From assembly GCA_031002005.1 (NCBI GenBank), contig JARYHS010008074.1, positions 275,033,930-275,097,929 on the forward strand: a stretch of 64,000 nt of DNA, in the 5' to 3' direction. The translations under genes were made by a program, and so were the position numbers. Position 1 is the first letter of the stretch, and every line of letters starts with the position of its first letter. The DNA comes from Vandiemenella viatica (Eukaryota; Arthropoda; Insecta; Orthoptera; Morabidae). Positions 46,443-58,055 of this stretch are shown here, one piece after another. The notes beneath the pieces were generated by a model that was given only the letters and a program-made list of their open reading frames with translations, made no database searches and was not told the DNA's origin.

Positions 46443-47652
46443 CTGCGGCGAGTTACCTTGGCCTGTGGCGTCTCCGGCCTGCCCCGCTGTCGCTTTTGTG
46501 AGTCGCGATGAATTATTCAGCTTTCGGTCTCAAGTTGCCGTCCTAGTACGAGGGGGGCGGTCCCTTTATAGACCCGAAAAGTGCGGTCGCTCCGACCGAA
46601 ATGAAGCGAACATCGTTCAGAAGATTTCGGCACTCGTACAGCCAGAAACTTTCAGCACGTTCAAATAAAACGAGAAACAGCAGGGAGTTGACGTACCACC
46701 TGTTAAACCGCGTCCTAACTTAGAAATGCAAAAGGTTTATACAAAGAGATATCTTACAAATTTTCTTCCCATTTGCGACTTTCATTTACAATGTCCGTCA
46801 TGTTTATGAATGCCACGATTAATAATATTGCTGTCAATACATTTGTAGTGCCTACGCATGTTGTATTGTTTTGAAAACACCCGTTTGAGGCGTAAAACGT
46901 TTGCTTCCAGTATAACTTTGTTCCTTTAGCGCTGAACCCCATCATGTGTTGAAACTTCCACTTGAACTACAGCGCTCCCGAGGGTCTTCTATACAAACCA
47001 TTATCGTTCAACACTTGCGGTTGGTAGAAATCCCTCTTTGATTTAGAATTATGAACTGTATTAGTGGAACTGCATTTTGGGGGCAGATTGTAGTTTGCTT
47101 TTAGACCTGTTATTACGAAGGAATAGGGGGGAAGTAGGGGATCAGATGAAATGAACAGCTATCCATATCTAACTCTGAAATATTTTCAAACCAGGACCTC
47201 TTAATACTAAACACTCAAGTCGTCCGGATTTCTGTAATGATGTATACCCGAAACAATAACTTTTTTATGTTAATATTACAATAATTCCAATGACTAAAGC
47301 GGCTTATAAATTGTACATTACACAACTGGAAGAACCGATCGTTTTGTAAATATCGGCATATGTATAAAAAGTGATTTCATATTTATTCGTGTGGTTGTGT
47401 GTCTCGGTCTATATTGCCATAGGAAACGTATCGCGGGCAGTTGGCGAACTTGCATTCGCTGTGCTCTGTTATTTGTTGTTAACACGATTTACTTATCTTC
47501 AGTAAGATGCAATTCGAGTATTAACGACTGCGCCTCACTCTGCAGACGTTAGAGCTAAGCGTCAGGTTTCGTGTGCGTGTGGCTTTGCGGTTACAGTATA
47601 CTAGACTGTGGACTGCTGTGCGTCTGTACAACGGAAAACACATTCACTCGCT

Positions 47653-47850
47653 ACAATACAAGTAATGCTCTCGGGTGACTAGCCGAGTTATAGAAGTGTC
47701 ATAATAATCACACAATATTTCGGCACTCTGAATCGTTGGCGCCATCTTCCGGTGAAGATGGCGCCAACGATTCAGAGTGCCGAAATATTGTGTGATTATT
47801 ATGACACTTCTATAACTCGGCTAGTCACCCGAGAGCATTACTTGTATTGT
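47653..47850. mobile_element. Perfect palindrome, 97-bp arms and 4-nt loop
   Basis: The left arm ACAATACAAGTAATGCTCTC... (47653-47749) and the right arm (47754-47850) are exact reverse complements; the loop is CGGT (47750-47753). No mismatch was found in 97 bp. Flanks carry a 13-bp direct repeat (ACATTCACTCGCT at 47640-47652 and 47878-47890), so the inserted unit may be 47653-47877 and includes 27 bp beyond the palindrome. Either a young foldback element or a rearrangement/assembly palindrome. An open frame crosses the right arm (47752-47937) but is a by-product of the palindrome. Confidence 0.9.
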
Positions 47851-47890
47851 CAACGCCGAGAAAGACTTCTTAATTATACATTCACTCGCT

Positions 47891-49253
47891 GTTCACGAGA
47901 ATCATCAAGCCAGTCTATGAATCTGAAAAGATCTTAGCTGAATATAAACTTTCTTACTTTAAACTGATGTAAAGTATGTTTGTTTATTTTATTTTAATTG
48001 CTGCTTTGTGTTTGCCCACTCGTAAAGCATAACGCTTTTCTGGAGTCGTAGTCCTAAAATGAACAAACAGGAATGGCGTAATTTTTTATCAAGCCCATAA
48101 TGGTTCTTGAAGCGCAAGAGACTATTTGTAGTCCGTCCGACTATTGGAGTGGCTTAAACTGTTAATTATACCGGCGTCCGAACTACGGAGCAACCTGACA
48201 ACTTTACATGAACATTACAAAGTTTTATCAGGAGTGGATGTCAGTTGAAGGGAACGTTAAGATTCCAGCACAGACCGGGATACGAACGGGGGATTGTGAG
48301 TTACTGAGTGCCAGGTCATGTTACTAAACGCCTTGAATGTGAAACCCTAGAGATCTAGGATTACTCATTTCCAATTTGATTTTGGATTCCACATTCTATT
48401 ATTTTTTCTCTTTTTCTTCATTTATGAACCTAATGTCTAGTTTGCAGCAGTTTCACATTTTTCTCTATGTCTTCCTCTTCAGTTTACTGCAGGATTATGT
48501 CTGACATAATCTGATTGAAATTTGCCGGGCGCGGCCTTCTCTTCGTTTTTGGCATTCAAAGGCACGTTACATTATAGCTGTCAGGAGTTTATGTCGTAGT
48601 AATTGGCCAATCAGACGTTCTCTTATCTGATTGTGGTGGCACAGGCTCCGTGGTTGACTAGCTCTCATAAAAACTTGATTTATAACTTTGTCCTTCCTGC
48701 TATCTTTCTGATTCAAAGATATGGTCAGATTTTCTGAGCTACACGTCACCTTTTCTCTTCAGCATCGTCTCTCATCCATATAAAGTGAGGCTACTAACTC
48801 GGTCTTTTTTAAACGTTTAAACTGAGTTAGGCCTATTCAGAATTAAGTTCATGAAGTTAGATATTTCTAGCTTTATTGATTTGGCCAATTATATCTTTGT
48901 TACCTCCGTTATTTCTGGTTAACTTGTCCTCCAACTATGGCAATTTAAACATTTTTTTACAGTACATGAGATTCGAATTTCTCAACTACACGTTGCCTCA
49001 TTTCCATCCCCCTAACGCACAGCTTCACCTATTTTTCAAGTCTGTTTTTTTTTTTTCTTTTTTAACCGTAATGGTCATGAGAATTTTCTCCAACACGATA
49101 AGACTTATTTCTAGATCTTCTCTTGTCTCTGTATTTACAGAAATGTCGTCTGTAAACTGTAGCATTGCATCGAATTGTTCATTCAGCCTTATTAGTACTT
49201 TTATTCCATCCCTCACATAAACCATAGTTTATTTTACTAAAGCATGAAATACA
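47891..49253. other. No gene recognised; SINE-like scrap at 48265-48345
   Basis: On the minus strand, CCCGTTCGTATCCCGGTC (48284-48267) resembles a B box, and CATGACCTGGCACTCAGTAACTC upstream resembles a tRNA-like head. Support is weak. 49040-49062 is T-rich. Confidence 0.4.
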
Positions 49254-49283
49254 CTGATCAGCCAAAACATTATGACCACCTAC
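49254..49283 (+). repeat. Tc1-type terminal repeat, single end
   Basis: ACACTGATCAGCCAAAACAT begins a 30-bp stretch that I recognise as a Tc1-like terminal inverted repeat shared by many animals. No reverse-complement partner is found on the right side of the following foldback, so only one end survives. Confidence 0.6.
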
Positions 49284-49314
49284 TTACTAGCTTACTGGTG
49301 AACCTTTCGAACGC

Positions 49315-50032
49315 AATACAGTAGCTGTTCGGCGTAGCATGGATTCTGAAAGACCTTGGTAGGCTTCTAGAGGTATCTGACACCAGATTTCTACGCACAG
49401 GTCACGAAATTCCCTTAAATTACGGGCCAATGGTTTGTGGGCTCGGCGCTTGGAAACGAACATTTCGGAAATGGAGAGGCTGGTCGGCTATTCGCCTGCT
49501 AATGTAGTGAGGATCTGTGGAAAGTGTTTGATGGACGGTGAAATCAGGAGTAGGCGACAATGTGGTGGATGCCCACGCCACATCACACAACGTGGAGGTC
49601 GGAGGCTTGACCGCTCTGTAAAGCAGGACAGATCTGACGGAAGAGTACAATTCCGGTACTTCTAGAAGTGTTTCAGAGCACAAGAATCGCGATTCTGCCA
49701 CAGATCTCCTACTATCCTGCTTTATAGAGCGGGAAATCCTCCTTCCACCACGTTCTGCGATGTGATGTGACGTGGGTGGCCACCACATTGTCACCTACTC
49801 GTGGTTTCACCATCCTTCAAACACTTTCCATAGATGCTCCCTACAGTAGCACGCGAACAGCTGACCAGCCTCTCCATTTCCGAGATGGTCGTTCCTAGGC
49901 GCCCGCCCACAAACCGCTGGCCCCTAATTTAAGGGTATTTCGTGACCTGTGCGTAGAAATCTGATGTCTGATAGCTCTGGAAGCCTACCAAGGACTTGTA
50001 GAATCCATGCTACTTCGAACCGCTGCTGTAGT
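49315..50032. mobile_element. Foldback of Tc1-like transposase fragments
   Basis: Two inverted arms of about 340-350 bp face each other with almost no spacer: 49315-49660 and ~49670-50032. For example CATGGATTCTG/AAGACCTTGGTAGGC on the left recurs inverted at 50010-49983, and TTTCTACGCACAGGTCACGAAA (49388-49409, shared block) at 49945-49966. Each arm encodes the start of a Tc1-type transposase running inward: MERLVGYSPANVVRICGKCL and RPRHITQRGG-like sequence on the plus strand, and the equivalent (HIAERGGRRISRSIKQDSRR) on the minus strand. The catalytic domain is absent. The arms differ at about one base in ten, so the duplication is not very recent. A transcript would fold into a long double-stranded RNA. 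Confidence 0.8.
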
Positions 50033-51659
50033 GGGTTCGAACTTCTCCAGATCCTCTAAAGTAAAAAAGTTGGATTTTATTTTCTTAATCTGTTTTACAA
50101 CTAATATTCTTAAAGCCAGGTTTGCTTCGTTTGTTCATGTCTCATAAATGCAAAGTGGTCTTTCTGATAGGGGTCAATCTTGCTGTTTTCTCTTTAACAA
50201 CAATAAAATATACCGATTTTCGTGGTTAATATAGTTTTATCTGTACCAGAAACTGTTTAACACCGAACTACATGCAAAAAAATTAAGAAAATCACAATTA
50301 AAGGAGAAAGTGATCCTCCGCGAAATGTTTAAGGCGTATTATTTTTCTCTCAATCGTGGATATCACTCGATTCTATTATTACGAAGAACTGAAAAACTCA
50401 TAAAACATAACTTCCGTCATAAACTTAGCTGCAGGTAATGGGAAAGCTAGATAAATAAAGTATTAATATGTTTTTGAATTGTTGGTTTCTGTGTTACAAG
50501 GAACAAACTTGAATGAAATATTACTGTTTTAGATGCATTTTAAATTCCGAAACAAAAATCTGTTGTAACAGTATAGTTTTGACACAACACGGATAATTTA
50601 ACTTAATGCTCGTATTTGCGCTTGTCATAATACCTTCAAGCTAAATCCGATTGTACAAACTAAAACATTAGTTTTATGCTGCTTTATCGCTCATGACTGA
50701 TTTCATAGAATGGGCCAAAACTTCCGCTGTGATAAAGTTCCCGAGCCTCAAGATTTGAGTTCGAAAGTTCAGAACTTCGACGCGAGTTGGTGTTAAAGTT
50801 GCAGACTTTGTGTGCCTGGCTCCTTAATAAGGAAATTTATGTTCGAGGAGATGATCAGAATAAAAAAACAAAAAAGTTAATTAAAAGGGAATTTTCTACA
50901 GCGTGAATATTCATACAAAATCAACTTGAACCCTAATTCACACACAGAAAATTTAAAACTGATTGATGCATTATTCGTGAACATTACTGAAATTATTTAG
51001 AACCATAACAAGATGATTAATATCTGTATAAAACTCTGACGCAATTTTACAATGTTGTACCGGCAGTAGTGTTGGATCTACCGTTTCAGATTAAATCCAG
51101 TTCTACAAGATAGCGCGCAGCATATATTAATTTTAAGTAAAGTTATGTTCAAAATTGCTGCCGCGAGTTGCAGATATTAATAATTAGGGCAGTTGCTAAT
51201 TCAAGCAGCAGTATATCCGAGTCAGTGTGTTAAAGTTGCGAACCTTATTTTGATTCAAGCGATATTAGTCATCGTAAATATACCTAGACAGAGCATATTC
51301 GGTTGTAATAACGAAGAAAAATTAATATCAATCCGACTTTTGCTATGCAGATAATATTAGTAAGAAATTTTCTGTTACTGTGGATTCTGCTTCTTTCTTA
51401 AGCATTTGCGATCATTTTGTTTCTGTAGTATACACACACCGCATGATATACGCAATTCGAGATTAGAAATTTGATTTTAATGAAGTACTGGGGCTATATT
51501 AACCTTTCTACTAGACATTAAGATCCGAAATTTGCGACTTCCGGAGGTATAGCTTAAATTCGCTTTCAGTGTTTCAACTGTAATACAGAGGTTACGTGGT
51601 CAGGTTTAGGCTCCCGTCCTCTTTACAGATCGAATCTTGATTCTCTCATTTCAGGCAGG
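50033..51659. other. No gene recognised
   Basis: Continuous AT-rich DNA with no repeat, coding frame above 60 codons or RNA gene that I can recognise. Confidence 0.55.
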
Positions 51660-51800
51660 CTGAATGGACGATCCGCATGGCAGCCTCATTAGCATGAGGG
51701 CTCTCGCTGTATCTCCGCGTGAGGAGGGTCTGGTTTGAGTCCGGGTAAGGGCATGGGTGGCATGGCATTGTTTGTCCAGTGGTGTTCCTCAATCTGAGTC
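51660..51800 (+). repeat. Possible tRNA-like SINE fragment
   Basis: GGCAGCCTCATTAGCATGAGGGCTC resembles a tRNA head, and GGTTTGAGTCCGGGT (51731-51745) a B box, about 40 bp apart as expected. The body after GGGCATGGGTGGCATGGC is not recognised. Confidence 0.35.
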
Positions 51801-54639
51801 ACAAACACATTGAAATAATCCAGACATATAATATAAACTAAATATATTTGAGCTGGCTGTGTGACTTAATCGGCCAAATTCCATATTCAGAAACAAAACT
51901 GTCGTATATTTAATTTAAAGGAAATATCCTCTGATTCACAAATCCGACTGTGATCTCTTCATTGAAGAGCACTAGTAATTTATATAGCTCCAAATAGATC
52001 CCAAGCCCAGTAACAGGGGTCACGATAGTTTCGAGTGCTATTATTGATTTATACCGACACTAGGGCTACTTAAAATTTCTTTAAAGTGCATACTACAAAC
52101 CATCTCATAAGTTATGATAAAAAAATGCCTTTCTGCATAGTAAATTCTCGCTCTACCCTTTGTTTTTCCACTACTTATTCCACAACGGGGAATGGGAGCT
52201 AAACAGAATACACAGTGATTAAAGCAGACTCGCGGTGAGAATATAAGCGTCTCATCTCTGCCTGGTATTATATTGTTTTTTATCTGTGCTCTTCGTTTTT
52301 GTGCTACTTGAAATTACGTCCACAAAGCCTGTCAAAAATGATGAAAATTTTTGTTACAAAAAAGTTTATAAGGAAAGCACGATTAAAAAAAAACTATTTA
52401 TTTGATATAATTGGCGATTTCTTACATTTCATGTAAACATTGTTGTCTTTTATTAATCTTTACTGTTTTTATCTTGTCAATTTTTTTGTGATCAGTTTCT
52501 AGTAACTGCTGTAGAGAATAGATCGTTAACCTCAGCTGCTCTGCTCCTTACAGGAATTTATGCATTTAATAGATGCAAATAAACAAATAGGAACATGCAA
52601 ATTTAAATGAACGTTGCATAGATCTGTTTTTCGTTATAATTTATTTTTGCCCTTCCTATTTGTGTGCAGTTACTTCCTCAACAATTTCTTTTTAGCTGCC
52701 GTCACATTTACGATTCCTGTGCCAATAAAATAAAATAAACATGAAAGTTTTTGGCTATCCAAGCAGTGGTGGCAGCCAGTGTAACCTTTCGCCGGAGGTT
52801 GCAGAGCCATTGAGTTCACGTTCAGTTCCCCTGCACAACGCATTTCATTGAAGTGGATGTCGTGATTATAGCACATTTAGACTGTGTTCTGAAATTACCT
52901 GCGCCTGTAATACCACAGAATATAGCGGGCATAAAGCTTAATTTGTAATCTTCACCAAGGAGAGTTTGTGATGTTACTTTACTTCTCAAGCCTCAACAGT
53001 GACGAAAATATTACCAGAGACGTCTGATTTTTTTTTTCTTTTTAGCGCGTGAATTCGAAGCTAACTTGCTTATCTTCTTTAAATCATTACCCAGGACTTT
53101 CAAAACAGAATCAGTTCCCACAAGAACAACCATCTGCACAATTAGTCACCCCCTCTCTCTGTCAGCGTTGTTATTAGTAGGAACCTCCACAGTAGAGGTT
53201 GACTGTATGTCTCATATGACACACAGTACTTCCCCTACAATCTTACTTTAAAATGGTTACTACACATCTATACTCAATCCGAGAAACAGTAATTTGTGTA
53301 TTAGCTTATTAGAGAAAACGAGAGCTCTTAACCTGTCATTGATACTGTGGAAAGCATTCACAATCATAATGTACGAACACTGCAGGTTTAAATCTCACGG
53401 GTAACATGCGCACCGTAAGATGTGGGCATAGGTGAATGTCCCAAAGAAATATCATGATGCAAGCTACAACAAACTTTCCGCCGTTAGTAAGTATCGTCTC
53501 GAATCTTGAATCTGAATGACCTTATCTCTCTGCAGGATGTTACAAAAGCTCAAAAGGGAAGGGGCTTATTCTATGACAAGGGCGAATCGTGCACCGTAAA
53601 ATAAAGCACCCGTTCGAACTTCATTGCTTTTAATCGCGTGGAAGGGAAAGCCATGTCTGCAGATGCCACACAAGGCGGTTTAATTAGATTAGGGACTGCA
53701 ACTAATAAGACGCTGTTTACACACACCACAGAGATTCTGACAATACGGGTCGGCAGCAGACATCTGTCAGCCTGACGTGTTAAGGCTGTGCAGGAAAACA
53801 TTTACCTTTAATGACGACCTAATCATAATTTCTCCACAAAATCTGGAACCTAATTTTTCTGTGACACAGCGCTCCTGGCAGTGGTCGTGAGTAATGCGTT
53901 GCTCTGTAGTTGAAATACAGGCTATGTATTTAATATATATTTGGTTAATTATTTTTTTTTCCTTTATTTTCTAAAAAAAATCCATTTTACATGTCCATTT
54001 TTCTTATTTTCATTGGAAATATTAATTTCGATAAAGAAATTAATGTCGCTCCCGTATTACCTCCAACTGTCAAAACCGTTCTACATGTGGCTTGCACGAG
54101 TTCAGTCACATATTTCTATTTTCTCGAAAAACAACATGGCCAGATATACTGTTCTTTTTGTTTGTGGAGTGTGCGTGTGTGTTTTTTGTTGCTGCCCCCC
54201 TCTCTTCATTGGTGAGTGATGGGTTTAGTTTATCTTAAATTGCATATAAATATCACCTCATGGCACTTCTTCCTACTCCATTATTGCTGAAAATAAGATA
54301 TTAGTATTTTTTGGGTGCGAAGTTGGTTTCACTTTCTTCTTTTTACATTGAATCAGTATTTGTAATGCGTGATGATTTTTCGAAGTCGCCTAACGGCTGA
54401 GTTATGACGCATCGCTGATTGGAAGGACAAGATGGCGCAAGAATCTTAAATTAAAGCAACATTAAGTTTGTTAAATAGAGCGTTACAGACTCTGTTAACA
54501 AACGGTAAGAAGTCGAGCAAATCCGTTATGGAGGATTTTTTCTTAGTGCTTTACTCCTCGTGTGCGTCGAGGTTATTAAAAGCGGGAAAGGGCTATGGAG
54601 GAATCCTGCCAATGCCTATTGGAGCAACGGTATCTGCAT
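51801..54639. other. No gene recognised
   Basis: AT-rich. Minus-strand frames at 52670-52876 and 53571-53801 and the plus-strand pair at 53941-54219 show no domain. T-rich stretch at 53029-53042. Confidence 0.5.
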
Positions 54640-54710
54640 TGATTTCTGAAAATGGTTGGTGCCCCGAGCAGGAATGGAACCGGTAACCTGCTCAGCCAAC
54701 AATTCCTAAT
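54640..54710 (-). repeat. Possible tRNA-like SINE head, minus strand
   Basis: On the minus strand GGCTGAGCAGGTTACCGGTTCCATTCCTGC (54702-54673 region) contains a B-box-like GGTTCCATTCC. Nothing else supports it. Confidence 0.25.
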
Positions 54711-55069
54711 TTAATTCACTTAGGTTTGAGGTACGGGAGACGGGACTCCATTATTATTGCGCTCAAGAAATATGCTACCAGCAAAGCCTTCTGTCTGCGG
54801 AGCTCTCAAGGAAACACCCCCGGCGGAACAGGCCGCCTTTGTGTTGTGGCGGAGCTGCAGATTATCCGCTGTTTAGCGGGCATGTGAGTCTGTCATAACC
54901 ATCAGATTCCAGAGGGGCCCTAACAGCATATAACTCTTCAAACCACTCTCTCATTAATTTCCTTGTATACTAGGTTAAAACTAAGGGTACTGGAACACAC
55001 TTTAAACAGGGGGGGGGGGGGACTGCTTTGACTTAGTGGAAGCGCTCTGTTTTTGTAATAGCACACAGA
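54711..55069. other. No gene recognised; G13 tract
   Basis: 54775-54850 is G+C-rich with no identified content. A run of 13 G lies at 55009-55021. Confidence 0.5.
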
Positions 55070-55300
55070 GCGTGCAGATTGAGCGTTAACGCTATGGCCT
55101 TGCTTTCGGGTGGACGCCGGTTTGAATCCCCGTCTGGCCATACAGATTTCGGTTCTCCATGATTTACCGAAATCGCTCTAAGCGAATTCAGGGATGTTTC
55201 CTCCAGAAAGGCTATAGCCGAATTCCTTCCCGTTCCTTGCATCAAGTCTTCTCCAAACTCTAAAGACCTCAACGTCGATGAGGGGTAAAGCCATATGAGA
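55070..55300 (+). mobile_element. tRNA-derived SINE, full length
   Basis: Head region AGCGTGCAGATTGAGCGTTAAC, CTTGCTTTCGGGTGGACG, B box GGTTTGAATCCCC (55119-55131), body blocks with TTTCGGTTCTCCATGATTTACC, GGATGTTTCCTCCAGAAAGGC and the pyrimidine-rich segment, 3' end GATGAGGGGTAAAGCC and a short A-rich tail. No clear target duplication. Confidence 0.88.
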
Positions 55301-57782
55301 AATAAAGTAATTTCAAAGTCGACGGATCACGGTTGCAGTCCAGCCTCTTGGTAGGGTTCATTTAATCTATTCTGATCTGACTCGTCTTAAAAGCATAATG
55401 TGTAAGGGGTATATGCGATGGCTTGAAATAAAAAAGGTTGTGCAATGCTACGGCGTGTTCCCTTCTGTGTAGACACTATGGTTCTACTTGTTTACTTTCA
55501 TTCGGTGACTATAGAGGACCTGCAGGACAGTCACGTACGTCACTGTAATATCTATATTACTGTCTCATGTGCCTAATTCTATTAAGACTCTGATGCTTAA
55601 AAAAGGAAACTATCAAATCTTGGGATATTACATTGTACCTGCTAATTAGAAGAGAAAATTGTTTAAATGCTGTTATTTTTAAAACGAAATAAAGGCGTGT
55701 GTGAAGTGTTAAACGTCGGCTAAACTGAATCAGAATGTGTTTGATTAGAATCACAATGCATATATAAATTAATTTTTAATTCACTAATTTTCAAGTGCTT
55801 AAAATTATTATTTAGTTAGTTATAGATTTTTGTTGGTATCGTTTGCACACTTGTTTATAGAAATTCTTATTGTTTAGTGATTAGCATTCAGATCAGTAAC
55901 AGGTACCGAAGGCTACGACATACTTACGGTCAAAGGGATTTTTGCGGACTACAGTTCTACACCGTTCCATTTCAACAGTTGTTAAATTTTTCCGATACTT
56001 ACACAAACTTTTATTCCTCAAATTTTGTAAACTAATACTCAAAATATATGAACCAGACCTCCGTTCGCTCGCTGCGATAAGTTTCAAGCAGTCTGTTTCT
56101 TTTACGTTGCTATTCTTATACGTACCATTCATCAGGTTAGAACACTTGATACACGATAATTTTAGAACCGATAGACGCCGTTAGGAAAGCATCTGATGTA
56201 GGTGAAACCTAATCAGTTCCTCTTTGGCTTTGCTTCTAACGTTGCTAGAGAAGTTTCACTTCATAAAGTGGATGGAAAAAAGTCACGACTTTCTTAATAT
56301 GATATGTCTAGATGTTTGCTGCTGCTGATGTCGCAAGACTTGTCTGTGTACACGCGGACTGGAATAGTGTGTAGGAACGCGGCCTCCGTAGGCATCCGAG
56401 GAGAAAGTGGCCAGCGGCTAACGGAATCCCAGACCACAAGTTACTCGAATAGTCTCGGTCTGACATAACGCCTGTCACGAGGCTAAACGGATTTTAAGGT
56501 TATTCCCTTCAGCTCCGAGCCTCCGCAAAGACTGTGATCTGCAAAAACCAACCGTTGCATAAAAACATTGTCCCACATTCGCTACTGTAAAGGCAATGAG
56601 GAACTCGGCTAATAGATCCAACTGTGGAACACTAAAGATGATGCTAAACTTATGTGGTGCGTCATTTTAGATTCTGTACATTCTCGCTGAAGAACCGACA
56701 AGCATATTATGAAACGAACAACTTCAGGATTCAAAGTATTAGGAAGTGAATAACTGGATTTAGTATCTGAAAATTATCCAAAGAAGTGATAACATCAGTC
56801 ATTTAGACACACACAGAGAAGTCTGAGCTTGTTTTTTAAACTATTTAACACATTAGTGCAACTTTCGTTCTGCTGATAGCGTTGCGTAAAATTTACCCTT
56901 TAAGGTGGTATTATTTTACATGTAATTATTTTACACTTCATTTCCGTCACCAAAAAGTTGCCAGTCGTTGAAAACTTAAATGTACCCTTGCAAATTCTTT
57001 TATACAAGGAGGAATTTGAAAAGTGGTTTAGTAAATTGTTTAGTTTCTAGGGGGTTGCTGCTGTTGATGTCGCAAGATAAATACCTAATGTATCTACTAG
57101 CTTACTGTGAGATCACAGTTTACTGTTCATCCTATATGTTCTCTGACGAGGAAACTGTTACACGCACCACGTGGAGGTAGCAGGCCGTAATAGTAGCAGT
57201 TGGTCATCTTTACCTTCAAAAAAGAAATTCCTTTAAATACAGTCATTTAGATCGAACTCTTCATCTATCATAGCCTGCGGAGCAGCCACCAATCCTGTGA
57301 GGTGAGTAGGTGAACCAAGCCCTGTTGTGTAAAATCATATGCCAAGGATGGACGCGGTTCCATCATTTAGCAGAAAATCAGTATCCAATTTGCGCTCGTT
57401 GCTTTTACTGAGTCAGGGACTGGCAGTCTAAAAAATTAACGCTTTCGTGTGAAGGTGTCCAGCATAAACCGGTGGTAGGGCGCTCCAGCACATCATGTAC
57501 CGCCGCAGGAATAGTAAGTCTCATAGTTTTGAAACCGTCTCATTTATTCATTTCCATAGCACTAGAAAACCTCTAGCTCTGCCTGCTCTTTGAAATCAAA
57601 AGCAAAAATATCAGGTTTTATGTCTTTCTGTCTCATTTCAGAGTAAATCATTTATTTTTGTAGGGATAAATATTACAGTAATTACTGTGTATGAATATTC
57701 ATACATGTAAGTTTGATATCAAGCTCGACGAAAGGAGATAGAATTAAAAAAAATACTACAGGGTAAAATAATCCATCAACTG
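55301..57782. other. No gene recognised
   Basis: AT-rich with overlapping short frames at 55893-56184. The phrase GTTTAGTTTCTAGGGGGTTGCTGCTGTTGATGTCGCAAGA (57040-57076 region) partly repeats GTTTGCTGCTGCTGATGTCGCAAGACT at 56315-56341: a short, dispersed similarity of unknown nature. Confidence 0.45.
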
Positions 57783-57794
57783 TCTTCAAGGATT

Positions 57795-58043
57795 ACTGAG
57801 AGTGGTGGGTGAACGGTTAACGTTCTGGCCTCGCATTCGGGAGGACGTCGGTTCGAATCCCCGCCCGGGCATCCAGATTTGGGTATGCCATGGTTTCCCC
57901 AAATCACTCCAGGCGAATGCCAGGATGCTTCCTTCAAAGAAAAGACCATGGCCAAATTCCTTCCCGTTCCTTGTCCCCAGTCCCATCCCGCCTCTAATGA
58001 CCTTAGCCGTCGACGAGGCGTAAAGCAGTAGGGGAAAAAAAAA
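57795..58043 (+). mobile_element. tRNA-derived SINE, full length with 12-bp TSD
   Basis: The best reference copy here. A perfect 12-bp target duplication TCTTCAAGGATT lies at 57783-57794 and 58044-58055. Inside: A-box-like TGGGTGAACGG (57806-57816), B box GGTTCGAATCCCC (57850-57862), the body with TTTCCCCAAATCACTCC and CCTTGTCCCCAGTCCC, the end GACGAGGCGTAAAGC and an A tail (58035-58043). The head makes it a polymerase III transcribed element, and the A tail plus target duplication show target-primed insertion by a LINE-encoded enzyme. It does not encode protein. The short frames across it are incidental. Confidence 0.95.
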
Positions 58044-58055
58044 TCTTCAAGGATT

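Noticed and set aside
47752..47937. 61-codon gene starting at the palindrome centre
   Set aside because: The frame exists only because of the palindrome arm; no similarity or regulatory context.
49435..49665. Host gene on the plus strand (76 codons)
   Set aside because: It is the transposase piece in the left arm of the Tc1 foldback; the right arm encodes the same.
49420..49794. Host gene on the minus strand (124 codons)
   Set aside because: It runs through the right foldback arm, the centre and then antisense of the left arm; the length comes from the palindrome.
57802..58023. Coding frames in SINE copies here and at 25504, 27629, 33476, 43326 and 55033
   Set aside because: Open frames recur because the SINE body has few stops; the SINE is non-coding.
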